Notes under the pieces: model-generated
The model's database searches: none
What the model was told of the DNA's origin: nothing
The model's input: the letters and a program-made list of their open reading frames with translations, nothing else
Origin: Ancylobacter crimeensis
GTDB lineage: Bacteria > Pseudomonadota > Alphaproteobacteria > Rhizobiales > Xanthobacteraceae
DNA: 64,000 nucleotides
Direction of reading: 5' to 3'
Assembly (NCBI RefSeq): GCF_023016805.1
Contig: NZ_JALKCH010000011.1
Location: forward strand, 1 to 64,000
Made by a program: the position numbers and the translations under genes
Part shown: piece after piece, positions 39,496-49,370 of the stretch
Layout of the letters: every line of letters begins with the position of its first letter
How positions within the stretch are numbered: position 1 is the stretch's first letter

Positions 39496-40269
39496 TCAGC
39501 CCGGCCGGCCGGCCAGCATCATGTAGTTGACCGCCATGTCCGAGGAGCGGCGCCATTCATTGGTCAGCGGGTTGAAGACCACGCCCTGCCGATCGAGCAC
39601 CGTGAGCCCTGCCGCCTCCAGCGCCGCGGAAAGCTCCTCGGGCGTCACGAACTTCCGCCAGTCATGCGTGCCGCGCGGCAGCCAGCCCAGCACATATTCC
39701 GCCCCCACCACCGCGAGCGCGAAGGCGCGCTTCGTCCGGTTCAGCGTCGCCGCCGCCATCAGCCCGCCGGGCTTCACCATCTCGCCCGCACGGGCGAGGA
39801 ACAGCGGCACGTCCGCGACATGCTCCACCACCTCCATCGCCAGCACGACGTCGAAGCGGGCGCCGCTATCGGCAAGGTCCTCGGCGGTGACGGCGCGATA
39901 GGTGAGGTCGAGTCCTGAGCCCTCGGCATGGGCCGCGGCGATTCGCACATTCCTCTCGGCCGGCTCAATGCCGGTCACGCTCGCCCCCATGCGCGCCAGC
40001 GGCTCGGACAAAAGCCCACCGCCGCAGCCGATGTCGAGGATCGAGAGCCCGGAAAGCGGGCGCAGCGCGCGGGGGTCACGCCCGAAATGGGCGCAGACAT
40101 GCTCGCGCAGCCAGCCGAGGCGCACCGGGTTGAAACGGTGCAGCACCGCCATCTTGCCGTTGGGGTTCCACCATTCCTCGGCGAGGCGGGCGAAGCGCTC
40201 CACCTCGGCGGGGTCGACCGTGCTGCGCGCGTGCGCCGTCTCGGCGCCGGTACCGGCGGCATTCGACAT
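39496..40269 (-). CDS. ubiG: Ubiquinone biosynthesis O-methyltransferase UbiG
   Basis: A 257-residue SAM methyltransferase for both O-methylation steps of ubiquinone synthesis. It has the family start ERFARLAEEWWNPNGKMAVLHRFNPVRL, SAM motif I in LSILDIGCGGGLLSEPLAR, DVVLAMEVVEHVADVP as the post-motif, and the C-terminal HDWRKFVTPEELSAAL. The ATG at 40269 follows GGGGACA; upstream codons run into the divergent lysC promoter. Methylation makes ubiquinone for the aa3-type respiratory chain. Divergent from lysC, a pairing I recall in rhizobia. Confidence 0.94.
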   Translation of the reverse strand: MSNAAGTGAETAHARSTVDPAEVERFARLAEEWWNPNGKMAVLHRFNPVRLGWLREHVCAHFGRDPRALRPLSGLSILDIGCGGGLLSEPLARMGASVTGIEPAERNVRIAAAHAEGSGLDLTYRAVTAEDLADSGARFDVVLAMEVVEHVADVPLFLARAGEMVKPGGLMAAATLNRTKRAFALAVVGAEYVLGWLPRGTHDWRKFVTPEELSAALEAAGLTVLDRQGVVFNPLTNEWRRSSDMAVNYMMLAGRPG

Positions 40270-40319
40270 GATTGTCCCCGTGAAGTGTTTCCAAGCTGCG
40301 GATCGGTGCGCCCCCGCCG

Positions 40320-40348
40320 TTGCGGGCCGGGCGCGACGCCAGTATGTA
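40320..40348 (+). promoter_or_regulatory. lysC: Promoter of lysC
   Basis: TTGCGG (40320-40325), 17-base spacer, TATGTA (40343-40348), predicting a leader of about 93 nt before the lysC ATG. A GC-rich hairpin and a 13-bp direct repeat lie in that leader. Confidence 0.5.
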
Positions 40349-40447
40349 TACGCGCCTTTCGGCCGGGGGGACCCCTCCCCGCCGATCAAACGACACGTCG
40401 CCGCTGTTTTCCGCACTACGGTTTTCCCCGCTTACGGTTTTTCCCCC

Positions 40448-41701
40448 ATGGCACGTCTGGTGATGAAGTTCGGCGGCACGTCCGTCGCGAACGTGGAGCG
40501 CATTCGCAACGTCGCGCGCCACGTCAAACGCGAGGTCGAGGCCGGCCACCAGGTCGCCGTGGTGGTCTCGGCGATGTCCGGCAAGACCAACGAGCTCGTC
40601 GGCTGGTGCCGCGAGGCCTCGGTCCTGCACGATCCGCGCGAATATGACGCCATCGTCGCCTCGGGCGAGCAGGTGACGTCGGGCCTGCTGGCCATCGTGC
40701 TGCAGGACATGGGCATCCCGGCCCGCTCCTGGCAGGGCTGGCAGCTCCCCATTTCCACCGACGACGCCCATGGCTCCGCCCGCATCCTCGACGTGAACGG
40801 CGACGCGCTGGTCGCCGGCATGGAGAATGGCGGCGAAGTCGCGGTGATCGCCGGCTTCCAGGGCGTGAACCTCGCCACCGGGCGCATCGCCACGTTGGGG
40901 CGCGGGGGCTCCGACACCAGCGCGGTGGCGGTCGCCGCCGCCATCAAGGCCGACCGCTGCGACATCTACACCGATGTCGACGGCGTCTACACCACCGATC
41001 CCCGCATCGTCCCGAGGGCGAAGCGGCTGGACAAGATCGCGTTCGAGGAAATGCTGGAAATGGCCTCGCTGGGGGCCAAGGTGCTTCAGGTGCGCTCGGT
41101 CGAGCTCGCCATGGTGCACAAGGTGCGCACCTTCGTGCGCTCCAGCTTCACCGACCCGGACGCGCCCGAACTCAAGACCGCGGGCGACCCGCCCGGCACG
41201 CTGATTTGCGACGAGGAGGAAATCGTGGAGAGTGAAGTCGTCACCGGCATCGCCTTCGCCCGGGACGAGGCGCAGGTCAGCATCCGCCGCGTGCCGGACA
41301 AGCCGGGCATCGCTGCGAGCGTCTTCGTGCCGCTGGCCGAGGCGAACATCAATGTCGACATGATCGTTCAGAACATCTCGGCGGAAGGTTTCACCGACAT
41401 CACCTTCACGGTGCCGACCGCCGATTTCGAGCGTGCCAAGGCGACGCTGGCGGCGGTGAAGTCCGAGGTCGGCTTCGAGACCATCGAGGGCGCCACCGAC
41501 GTGGTGAAAATCTCGATCATCGGAATCGGCATGCGCTCGCATGCAGGCGTTGCGGCGAAAGCGTTCAAGGCGCTGTCGGAGCGCGCGATCAATATCCGCG
41601 CCATCTCGACCTCCGAGATCAAGATTTCGATCCTGATCGACGCGGCCTACACTGAGCTTGCGGTGAGGACTCTGCATTCGATATACGGGCTCGATGCCTG
41701 A
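40448..41701 (+). CDS. lysC: Aspartate kinase
   Basis: A 417-residue aspartokinase, first step to lysine, methionine and threonine. The kinase domain begins MARLVMKFGGTSV and has LGRGGSDTSAVAVAA (ATP/aspartate site) and TDVDGVYTTDPRIV. Two C-terminal ACT domains (about 265-410) with VPDKPGIAASVF and NINVDMIVQN bind lysine/threonine for feedback control. The start is fixed by family alignment although no SD is visible: the preceding 15 bases are the pyrimidine-rich TACGGTTTTTCCCCC. The gene order lysC-ptsP-prfA-prmC is one I associate with rhizobia. Confidence 0.95.
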   Translation: MARLVMKFGGTSVANVERIRNVARHVKREVEAGHQVAVVVSAMSGKTNELVGWCREASVLHDPREYDAIVASGEQVTSGLLAIVLQDMGIPARSWQGWQLPISTDDAHGSARILDVNGDALVAGMENGGEVAVIAGFQGVNLATGRIATLGRGGSDTSAVAVAAAIKADRCDIYTDVDGVYTTDPRIVPRAKRLDKIAFEEMLEMASLGAKVLQVRSVELAMVHKVRTFVRSSFTDPDAPELKTAGDPPGTLICDEEEIVESEVVTGIAFARDEAQVSIRRVPDKPGIAASVFVPLAEANINVDMIVQNISAEGFTDITFTVPTADFERAKATLAAVKSEVGFETIEGATDVVKISIIGIGMRSHAGVAAKAFKALSERAINIRAISTSEIKISILIDAAYTELAVRTLHSIYGLDA

Positions 41702-41989
41702 GCGTGCCGGTCCGCAGATCGGCCGTCCCTCGCCGGGGCCTGCGCCGCGAAACGGGAACGGGAGACGGCGCCTCACGGCGGCGTGTATTGAAACGATGCC
41801 GTCTGGCGTCGTGATGTGAAAGACGCCGGCCCGGATGTCGCACGACGTCGGGCCCCGGCACACTGGAACGACACCGGGCGGCGACCATGCCGCCGGCGTC
41901 GGGGGCAATCAGGGACGGCACGAGCGATCAGCCCGTGCCCCTTCATCCACTCCGGGTTGAGCTATAGTCCCGGAAACCGAGGACGGCCG

Positions 41990-44257
41990 ATGCGAGGCGC
42001 TCTCGGCGGCCCCCGCGTGCTTCTGAGGCGGCTCCGCGAAGTCATGGCGGAGCCGGTGAGCGCGCAGGACCGCCTCGACAAGATCGTGGTTCTCATCGCG
42101 GCCAACATGGTGGCCGAGGTGTGCTCGATCTATGTGCTGCGCGTGGACGGCACGCTCGAACTCTATGCCACGGAAGGCCTGAACCGCAGCGCGGTCCACC
42201 TGACCGTCATGCGGATCGACGAGGGCCTCGTCGGCACCGTGGCGCGCGAAGCCGAATCGATCAGCCTCTCCAACGCCCAGGCGCATCCGGCCTTCTCCTA
42301 TCGCCCCGAGACGGGCGAGGAGATCTACCACTCCTTCCTCGGCGTCCCGATCCTGCGCGCGGGCAACACGCTGGGCGTGCTGGTGGTGCAGAACCGCGCC
42401 CACCGCACCTACACCGAGGAGGAGGTCGAGGCGCTGCAGACCACCGCCATGGTGCTGGCCGAGATCATCGCCTCCGGCGAACTGACCTCGCTGGCCACCC
42501 CCGGCGCGGAGCCCGCGGCGCGCCGGCCCGTGCACATCAAGGGTCTCGGCCTGTCGGACGGCATCGGGCTCGGCAAGGTGGTGCTCCACGAGCCACGCAT
42601 CGAGGTCATCAAGATCGTCGCCGACGACGTGCCGGGCGAGCTTGCCCGCCTCGACACCGCGATCGAGACCATGCGCAGCTCGATCGACACGCTGCTGGAG
42701 GACGAGGGCGTCGCCCGCGTCGGCGAGCACCGCGAGATTCTCGAAGCCTACCGCATGTTCGCCCATGACCGCGGCTGGATCGCCCGGATGCGCGAGGCGG
42801 TGATGACCGGCCTCACCGCCGAAGGCGCGGTGGAGCGGGTGCAGTCCGATACCCGCGCCCGCATGCTGCGCATGACGGATCCCTATCTGCGCGAGCGGAT
42901 GCACGATCTCGACGACCTCGCCAACCGGCTGCTGCGCCAGCTCACCGGGCGGGCCGGCGGGCCGGAGCATCCGGAGCTGCCGGACGACGCCATCATCGTC
43001 GCCCGCAACATGAGCCCGGCGGCGCTGCTCGACTATGACCACACCCGCATCCGCGGCCTCGTGCTGGAGGAAGGTGCGGCGACCAGCCATCTCACCATCG
43101 TCGCCCGCGCGCTCGGCATCGCCGCGGTCGGCCATGTGGAGAACGTGGTCGGCCTCGCCGATCCGGGCGATGCGATGATCGTGGACGGCGTCGGCGGCGA
43201 GGTGCATCTGCGCCCGCCGGCGGATGTCGAGGCGCTCTACCAGGAGAAGGTCCGCTTCCGCGCCCGGCTGCTGGAGCAATATGCCGCGCTGCATGACCTG
43301 CCGACCGTGACCCGCGACGGCGTGGCGCTCGAGCTGCACCTCAATGCCGGCCTGCTGGTGGACCTGCCGCATATCGAGGAGACCGGCGCGGCCGGCATCG
43401 GCCTGTTCCGCACCGAACTCCAGTTCATGATCGCCTCCGCCTTCCCGCGCACCAATGAGCAGCTCCGGCTCTACCGCGCGGTGCTGGACGCGGCGGGCGA
43501 GCGCCCCGTGGTGTTCCGTACCCTCGACATCGGCGGCGACAAGGTGCTGCCCTACATGCGCGCGGTGGAGGAAGAGAACCCCGCGCTCGGCTGGCGCGCC
43601 ATCCGTCTCGGCCTCGACCGGCCGGGCCTGCTGCGCAGCCAGATCCGCGCCATGCTGAAGGCTGCAACCGGCCGCGAGCTGCGCGTCATCTTCCCGATGG
43701 TCTCGGTGGTGGACGAGTTCGACAAGGCCCGCCACATCGTCGAGCGCGAGCTGACCCATCTGCGCCGCCACGGCCACGGCCTGCCCGAGCGGGTGCTGGT
43801 CGGGGTGATGCTGGAGGTTCCTTCGCTGCTGTTCCAGCTCGACGAGCTGCTGGCGCGGGTCGATTTCATCTCGGTCGGCTCCAACGATCTGGTTCAGTTC
43901 CTGTTCGCCACCGATCGCGGCAATCCGCGGGTGGCGGAGCGCTTCGATCCGCTCTCGCCGCCGGCCCTGCGCGCGCTGAAGCTGGTGGCCGACGCCGCCA
44001 ACCGGCACGGCAAGCCGGTGACGCTGTGCGGCGAGCTCGCCTCCCGTCCGCTGGAGGCGCTGGCGCTCGCCGCCATCGGCTATCGAAAGCTCTCCGTCTC
44101 GCCGGCCTCCTTCGGCCCGGTCAAGGCGATGCTGCGCGAACTCGATCTTTCCGCCGCCGCCGCACTGGTCGAGCCCCTGCTGGCCGACGGCGCGAGCCCG
44201 GCTTCGATCCGTCCCCGGCTTTCCGCCTTCGCCGAGGCGACCGGCCTGCCCTTGTAG
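41990..44257 (+). CDS. ptsP: PEP-protein phosphotransferase of the nitrogen PTS (EINtr)
   Basis: A 755-residue enzyme I of the nitrogen-related phosphotransferase system. The N-terminal GAF domain (about 20-165) senses nitrogen status (glutamine/2-oxoglutarate in the family). The PEP-utiliser N and mobile domains follow, with the phospho-histidine in [15 protein letters not shown] (family GGxTSH). The PEP-binding barrel ends with [28 protein letters not shown] and the active cysteine in [11 protein letters not shown]. It passes phosphate from PEP to NPr and EIIANtr, which affect nitrogen, potassium and PHB metabolism. The ATG at 41990 follows GAGGACGG. Four bases separate its stop from prfA. 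Confidence 0.94.
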   Translation: MRGALGGPRVLLRRLREVMAEPVSAQDRLDKIVVLIAANMVAEVCSIYVLRVDGTLELYATEGLNRSAVHLTVMRIDEGLVGTVAREAESISLSNAQAHPAFSYRPETGEEIYHSFLGVPILRAGNTLGVLVVQNRAHRTYTEEEVEALQTTAMVLAEIIASGELTSLATPGAEPAARRPVHIKGLGLSDGIGLGKVVLHEPRIEVIKIVADDVPGELARLDTAIETMRSSIDTLLEDEGVARVGEHREILEAYRMFAHDRGWIARMREAVMTGLTAEGAVERVQSDTRARMLRMTDPYLRERMHDLDDLANRLLRQLTGRAGGPEHPELPDDAIIVARNMSPAALLDYDHTRIRGLVLEEGAATSHLTIVARALGIAAVGHVENVVGLADPGDAMIVDGVGGEVHLRPPADVEALYQEKVRFRARLLEQYAALHDLPTVTRDGVALELHLNAGLLVDLPHIEETGAAGIGLFRTELQFMIASAFPRTNEQLRLYRAVLDAAGERPVVFRTLDIGGDKVLPYMRAVEEENPALGWRAIRLGLDRPGLLRSQIRAMLKAATGRELRVIFPMVSVVDEFDKARHIVERELTHLRRHGHGLPERVLVGVMLEVPSLLFQLDELLARVDFISVGSNDLVQFLFATDRGNPRVAERFDPLSPPALRALKLVADAANRHGKPVTLCGELASRPLEALALAAIGYRKLSVSPASFGPVKAMLRELDLSAAAALVEPLLADGASPASIRPRLSAFAEATGLPL

Positions 44258-44261
44258 CGCC

Positions 44262-45353
44262 ATGCTCCCCGATGCCCGCCTCGACCAGCTTCTCGCGCGC
44301 CATGCCGAGATCGAACATGCGCTGTCCGGCAGCCCGGACGCGGAGTCTTTCGTGCGTCTGTCGCGCGAATTCGCCGAGCTGTCCCCGCTCATCGACCGGG
44401 TGAAGGCGCTGCGCAGCGCCGAGCGCCAGCTCACCGAGGCCCGCACCCTCGCGCTCGACGCCGCGGGCGAGCCCGAAATGGCCGCGCTCGCCGCCGAGGA
44501 GGTCGCCGCGCTGGAGACCCAGGTCGAGGCGCTGGGCCACGAGGTGCGGCTCGCTCTGCTGCCCAAGGACGCGATGGACGAGCGCGGCGTCATCCTCGAA
44601 GTGCGCGCCGGTACCGGCGGCGACGAGGCCGCCCTGTTCGCCGGCGATCTGTTCCGCATGTATGAGCGCTTCGCCGGGCTGAACGGCTGGTCGGTGGAGG
44701 TGCTCTCGCTCAGCGAAGGCACCGCCGGCGGCTACAAGGAAATCATCGCCGCCCTGCACGGGCGGGGCGCCTATGCGAAGCTGAAATTCGAATCCGGCGT
44801 GCACCGCGTGCAGCGCGTGCCGGAAACCGAGGGCTCCGGCCGCATCCACACCTCCGCCGCCACCGTCGCGGTGCTGCCGGAGGTGGAGGAAGTCGATATC
44901 GACATCGACGAGGGCGACCTCAGGATCGACGTGTTCCGCGCCTCCGGCGCCGGCGGTCAGCATGTGAACAAGACCGAGAGCGCGGTGCGCATCACCCATC
45001 TGCCGAGCGGCGTGGTGGTGGCGGTGCAGGACGAGCGCTCCCAGCACAAGAACAAGGCCCGCGCCATGGCCCTGCTGCGCGCCCGGCTCTATGAGGGCGA
45101 GCGCGAGAAGCGCGACAGCGCCCGCGCCGCCAACCGCAAGCTTCAGGTCGGTTCCGGCGACCGCTCCGAGCGTATCCGCACCTATAATTTCCCGCAGGCC
45201 CGGGTCACCGACCACCGCATCGGCCTCACCTTGCACAAGCTGCCCGAGATTCTCGCCGGCGATGGGCTGGGCGAACTGGTCGACGCGCTGGTGACCGAGC
45301 ACCAGGCCGCCCTGCTCGCCGAGGCCGAAGGGCTCGATAGAGGCGCGGCGTGA
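44262..45353 (+). CDS. prfA: Peptide chain release factor 1
   Basis: A 363-residue class I release factor recognising UAA/UAG. The catalytic GGQ is in [19 protein letters not shown], and the [12 protein letters not shown] segment precedes it as in RF1. N-terminal helical domain covers about 1-100. The glutamine of GGQ is methylated by PrmC, whose gene overlaps this one by four bases (GTGA), so translation is coupled. It starts 4 bp after ptsP. Confidence 0.97.
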   Translation: MLPDARLDQLLARHAEIEHALSGSPDAESFVRLSREFAELSPLIDRVKALRSAERQLTEARTLALDAAGEPEMAALAAEEVAALETQVEALGHEVRLALLPKDAMDERGVILEVRAGTGGDEAALFAGDLFRMYERFAGLNGWSVEVLSLSEGTAGGYKEIIAALHGRGAYAKLKFESGVHRVQRVPETEGSGRIHTSAATVAVLPEVEEVDIDIDEGDLRIDVFRASGAGGQHVNKTESAVRITHLPSGVVVAVQDERSQHKNKARAMALLRARLYEGEREKRDSARAANRKLQVGSGDRSERIRTYNFPQARVTDHRIGLTLHKLPEILAGDGLGELVDALVTEHQAALLAEAEGLDRGAA

Positions 45354-46285
45354 ACGGGGACGGGGGTGAATCCCGGGCGCCGGCGACCCGTGCCGCCCTG
45401 CTTCGCAGCGCCGCCGACCGATTCGCTGCCGCCGGCATCCCCGAGCCCGCCCGCGAGGCTCGCCTCATCGTGAAGGCCGCCCTCGGCCTGACCGACGCCG
45501 ACCTGATCGCGCGCGGCGACGCAGGCGTCGAGGCTGGACTCATCACCCACCTCACTGCACTCATCGGCCGCCGTTGCAACGGCGAGCCGCTGGCCCGCCT
45601 GACCGGGCAACGCGAGTTCTGGAGCCTGCCGCTCGCCCTCGCCCCGGAGACGCTGGTGCCGCGCCCGGAAACAGAGATTCTGGTGGAGGTCGCCCTCGCC
45701 GCCTTCCCCGACAGGGCCGCACGACTGCGCATTCTCGACCTCGGCACCGGCAGCGGCGCCATCCTCGCCGCCCTGCTGAGCGAGCGCCCCAATGCCGTCG
45801 CGATCGGCGTGGACCGCTCCGAAGGCGCCGCGCGACAGGCACGCAATAATCTGGAAACGCTGGGCTTTTCGGGCCGTTTCGGCATTATCGTCAGCGAATG
45901 GGGGGAAGCGCTGGAGGCCCGTTTCGACCTCGTCGTCTCGAACCCGCCCTACATCGTGAGCGCCGATATCGACGCGCTGGAGCGCGAGGTGCGCGAACAC
46001 GACCCGCGCCTCGCCCTCGACGGCGGCGCCGACGGCCTCGACGCCTACCGCGCCATTGCGAGCGCCCTGCCGTCCCTCCTCGCCCCCGGCGGCCGCGCGG
46101 TGCTGGAACTCGGCATCGGCCAGGAAGCCGCCGTCGCCACTCTGCTGGAAGCCCAGGGCCTCCCCCCCGAGGGCCCCGCCCGCCCCGACCTCGCCGGCAT
46201 ACCCCGTGCCCTTCTCACCACAGCCATGCCGGTTCTACCGTCCTGCAGCAAAAAAAGGCTTGGAACGCCATCGCGAACCGATTAG
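45350..46285 (+). CDS. prmC: Release factor glutamine methyltransferase PrmC
   Basis: A 311-residue N5-glutamine methyltransferase that modifies the GGQ motif of RF1/RF2. Helical N-domain about 10-90; [16 protein letters not shown] and [13 protein letters not shown] lead into the SAM motif [11 protein letters not shown]; the catalytic NPPYIVS is present. Start GTG at 45350 overlaps the prfA stop. The last 20 or so residues ([17 protein letters not shown]) are not family-like and pass over an AAAAAAA run at 46248-46254, suggesting an extended or drifted C-terminus. Confidence 0.94.
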   Translation: MNGDGGESRAPATRAALLRSAADRFAAAGIPEPAREARLIVKAALGLTDADLIARGDAGVEAGLITHLTALIGRRCNGEPLARLTGQREFWSLPLALAPETLVPRPETEILVEVALAAFPDRAARLRILDLGTGSGAILAALLSERPNAVAIGVDRSEGAARQARNNLETLGFSGRFGIIVSEWGEALEARFDLVVSNPPYIVSADIDALEREVREHDPRLALDGGADGLDAYRAIASALPSLLAPGGRAVLELGIGQEAAVATLLEAQGLPPEGPARPDLAGIPRALLTTAMPVLPSCSKKRLGTPSRTD

Positions 46286-46813
46286 TGTCGCCTTCAGGAA
46301 TCGACCTGACGCTCCATCTGTCAAAACATAGGCGCTGCAACCACATCCCGATCGAGCCCGTGCTCGTGATGTGTGTGCGGAAGATGTTGATAGAACACCG
46401 TTTTTCTGCGGTGTCGGAGCCTGAAAGGCGAATGCTTCACCGGGTTTGTCGCGGACGGCTTTGCAGGTGCGCGACGAAACATGGGGTCGGCCGCTGCGCT
46501 GGTCGCGCGTGCCGAAGGATCGATCTGCGTGCTCCAGTCGGCCTTGGCCGGCCAGCGGCGGTCGCAACGCATCTCAGGATGCATTCCCATGGCAAGAGGT
46601 CCGATGGTCGGCGGAACCGGCAAGCCGCTCCGGGCGCGAAGAGCCCCGGCGGGAGGTCGTCCGGCGTCACCCGCGGACAGCAAGTGCCCTGACGTTCGGC
46701 TCATTCATCGGGAATGAGCGCGGAGCGCCAGAACCCAGACAAGGCGATTGACACGCCTGTGCCATTTCCCCGGCGGGAACGCCGGCACGGCAAGGGCCCC
46801 AGAGATCAGCTCG
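46286..46813. other. Gap between prmC and the DUF4167 gene
   Basis: 528 bp without a convincing gene. Small hairpins occur just before the DUF4167 start: GGCG-ATTGACA-CGCC (46743-46757 region) and CCGGCG-GGAA-CGCCGG (46770-46785), the latter with a GNRA-type loop, so a structured leader is possible. TTGACA at 46748-46753 could be a minus-35 but has no clear minus-10. Nothing else seen. Confidence 0.5.
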
Positions 46814-47902
46814 ATGCGAAATAACAATCAGCAGAAGCGTATGCGTGGCCGCAACAATAATAATCGTCGCAGCCAGAATCCGCTTACGCGTGTCTATGAG
46901 TCGAACGGCCCCGATGTGAAGGTGCGCGGCACGGCCCATCATATCGCGGAAAAATATCACCAGCTCGCCCGCGACGCGCAGGCCTCCGGCGACCCCGTCG
47001 CCGCGGAAAACTACCTGCAGCACGCCGAGCACTATTACCGGATCATTGCCGCCGCGCAGGCGCAGTTCGGCGTTCAGGGCCAGCCCTTCCAGCGGCCGGA
47101 CGAGGACGAGGACGACTTCGATCTGGAAGAGGCCGGCGCCTCGGGCAACCAGGGCTTCGGCCAGAACGGCGAGAGCCAGCCCTACCAGCAGAACGCCCGC
47201 GAGGGCGGCCATGGACGCGAGAATCGCGAGTTCCAGCCACGCGAGCAGAACAGCTCGCGCGAGAACGGTCGCGACGGCCAGCATCGGCGCGAGCGCGACA
47301 ATCGGGACCGCGACAACCGCGATCGCAACCAGCGCGACAACCGCGAGGGTGGCGACCAGCCCCGTGAGTTCCGCGACCGCGAGGCGCGTGAACCTCGTGA
47401 GCCCCGCGAGAACCGGGAGCCGCGCGAGAATCGGTGGCAGCGCAATCGCGCCCAGCGCGAGCAGAACGAGGCCGCGGAAAGCGCCTATCGCGACCCCGCC
47501 CAGCAGCCGCAGCCCGTGCTCGGCCCGCAGCCGGCCTTCGCCTCGGAGAGTGGCGATATCGGCCTGCCCGCCTTCATCACCCAGGGCGGAACAACGCCGG
47601 CCGCAACGCCGCCTGCCCCGCCCGCTCCTGCGCCCACCCGTGGCCGCGCCGCGGCGGCGGCCGCTGCAGCAGCGGCTGCCGCAGCAGCTGCCGCAGCAGC
47701 AGCTCCCACCACATCGGAGCCGGTCGTACCTGTTCCTGCCGAGGCCCCCGTCGCTCCCGCCGAATCTGCCCTGGCGACCGAGGCTGCGGAAGGCGCCGAT
47801 GGCGATGCCAAGCCCCGCGCGACGCGCCGACGCCGCTATCGCCGGACCGACAAGGCCGAGGATGGCGCCCCGGAAGCCGCTCCCGCCGAAGTCGGCGAGT
47901 GA
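46814..47902 (+). CDS. DUF4167 protein with RDN-rich and polyalanine low-complexity tail
   Basis: A 362-residue protein. Residues 1-90 are the conserved DUF4167 domain: MRNNNQQKRMRGRNNNNRR then a helical block DVKVRGTAHHIAEKYHQLARDAQASGD and QHAEHYYRIIAAA. Residues about 140-235 are dominated by R, D, E, N and Q (repeats like REPRENRE, RDNRDRNQRDN). A run of 19 alanines occupies 279-297 (DNA 47648-47704) using all four alanine codons. The tail ends in ATRRRRYRRTDK. The basic N-terminus and RD/RE-rich middle suggest RNA binding or condensate formation; this is inference. Function of the family is not known to me. A strong terminator follows. Confidence 0.85.
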   Translation: MRNNNQQKRMRGRNNNNRRSQNPLTRVYESNGPDVKVRGTAHHIAEKYHQLARDAQASGDPVAAENYLQHAEHYYRIIAAAQAQFGVQGQPFQRPDEDEDDFDLEEAGASGNQGFGQNGESQPYQQNAREGGHGRENREFQPREQNSSRENGRDGQHRRERDNRDRDNRDRNQRDNREGGDQPREFRDREAREPREPRENREPRENRWQRNRAQREQNEAAESAYRDPAQQPQPVLGPQPAFASESGDIGLPAFITQGGTTPAATPPAPPAPAPTRGRAAAAAAAAAAAAAAAAAAAPTTSEPVVPVPAEAPVAPAESALATEAAEGADGDAKPRATRRRRYRRTDKAEDGAPEAAPAEVGE

Positions 47903-47952
47903 GGCAGGCCGGCGCGTTCGCTGGCCCGATCCGCCGGAATATCAAGTCGACG

Positions 47953-47987
47953 AAATCCGGAGCTCCTCAAAGAGCCCCGGATTTTTA
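47953..47987 (+). terminator. Intrinsic terminator after the DUF4167 gene
   Basis: AAATCCGG (47953-47960) pairs with CCGGATTT (47977-47984), with an inner GCTC/GAGC stem, followed by TTTTTATT. It ends the lysC-to-DUF4167 gene run. Confidence 0.9.
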
Positions 47988-48139
47988 TTGGCTCGATCGA
48001 CGTAGAATGAAGGGACGCAAGCCTGTCCCTCGTCGCGCGGCAAGACAGGGCTCATCGACCCGGCGAGCGTCATGAACGAGCATGGGCGCGACCAGTCCCT
48101 GGCCGTCCATCGGACATCCGGTGCGTGGGTGCTTAGGCT

Positions 48140-49174
48140 TCAGCCGGCGAAGCGAACCGGATCCCGTTCGGAGATCACGCCGCCGCTCACCACCTCCGCG
48201 AACACCCCGCAGTCGACATTCCCGAAGGTGCGCATCAGCGTCCCGGGAATGTCCATGTCGCGCCGCCCGGTGGACGGGTCGACATTGGTCGCGGCGCAGC
48301 GGTCGATCCGCTCCGTGACACGCAGCTTCACCCCGTTGCCGACACTGATGGTATGGCCGATCAGGTCGAACTCCTCCCAGGGCTCCAGCCCTTGAAGGTA
48401 GAGGTTGGCACGGAACCGCAGCGGGTCCACCGGCATGCCGATTTCCTCGCCAAGCGCCCGGCAGCTCGCCAGATTGACGAGCGAGACGAAGCCGCGCGGG
48501 GTGTCCACGAAACGGAAATCCGGGCTCGGACTCTCCAGCAAATGCGGGGCGCCGCGGAGCTGGTACCGCATGAAGCGCTGGAAGAATTCCTCGACCTCGA
48601 GCCGCCCCTCGGGGGTGCGCAGATCGGCGCGCACGCCTTCCTCCCCCTCGTGCCGGATGACGAGGATGCCGGTCTCGGCCTCATAGCGCGTCTGCAGCGC
48701 GGCGAGGCGCTCATTGCGCATCAGCATGAGGAACTTGATCTTCGGCTGGAACACCGGCGCCGCCGGATCGAAGCCGGACGGCCCGTTCTCGATCGCGAAC
48801 AGGCGGTCGCCGGGCACATAGGCCCCCGCCTCCAGTTCCACCGCGTCAAGCCGCTCGGGCGACAGGCCCTTGACCGGATAGCGATAAATGCCGGCAATGG
48901 TCGCGAACGGCTCGGAAAACAGATCATCCTCGCCCTCTGCGGCAACCAAGCCGGACGGCGGGTCCATTACAACCTCGGGAGCGGCGTCCTCGCCGCTGCT
49001 CTCCGCGAGGACTTCCTCCACACCCGTTTCGGAAGGGCCGGTCTCCTGCATGGGCTGATCCTCGGCGGGGTTCGCCGCCGGAATGTCCGCGGCCGGGCCA
49101 GAGGTCGGCGCGGCGTCCCCATGGGTCTGGGGCTCCTCCGGAGTGCCGATCGGCATATCGGGCGATTCGCTCAT
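48140..49174 (-). CDS. MOSC-domain molybdenum cofactor-binding protein with acidic N-terminal extension
   Basis: A 344-residue protein with MOSC_N (about 90-210, starting IAGIYRYPVKGLSPERLD) and MOSC domains (about 215-340). The putative molybdenum-ligand cysteine is in ERIDRCAATNVDPSTGRRD, followed by FGNVDCGVFAEV. Relatives (YcbX, mARC) reduce N-hydroxylated compounds or carry the sulfurated cofactor. The first 85 residues are acidic, Pro/Ala/Glu-rich, without signal peptide or known domain. ATG at 49174 is used; a GTG at 49183 is also in frame. It converges on the DUF4167 gene. Confidence 0.88.
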   Translation of the reverse strand: MSESPDMPIGTPEEPQTHGDAAPTSGPAADIPAANPAEDQPMQETGPSETGVEEVLAESSGEDAAPEVVMDPPSGLVAAEGEDDLFSEPFATIAGIYRYPVKGLSPERLDAVELEAGAYVPGDRLFAIENGPSGFDPAAPVFQPKIKFLMLMRNERLAALQTRYEAETGILVIRHEGEEGVRADLRTPEGRLEVEEFFQRFMRYQLRGAPHLLESPSPDFRFVDTPRGFVSLVNLASCRALGEEIGMPVDPLRFRANLYLQGLEPWEEFDLIGHTISVGNGVKLRVTERIDRCAATNVDPSTGRRDMDIPGTLMRTFGNVDCGVFAEVVSGGVISERDPVRFAG

Positions 49175-49370
49175 GGCTCGCACTCTATAGGCTGACGCGC
49201 GCCGCGTCAGCCTCGCAGAAAACGCCCCGCATCGGCCACATTGCGACGCACCATTGAAGGTGGATGGCGGGCGCGGGAACCCTTTTCATCGCCGGCCGAA
49301 TCCGTGTTCAATGGCGTCCGATGCTTCGCTGGCCATGCTGGCGAGATGCCGGGAACCGATGGAGGCCCGC

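Noticed and set aside
41909..44722. 937-codon frame antisense to ptsP/prfA
   Set aside because: Shadow of ptsP; spans two real genes without any family signal.
46667..47284. Hydrophobic minus-strand frame opposite the DUF4167 gene start
   Set aside because: Its leucine/alanine/valine stretches are the complement of the RD/RE-rich codons of DUF4167; no ribosome site.
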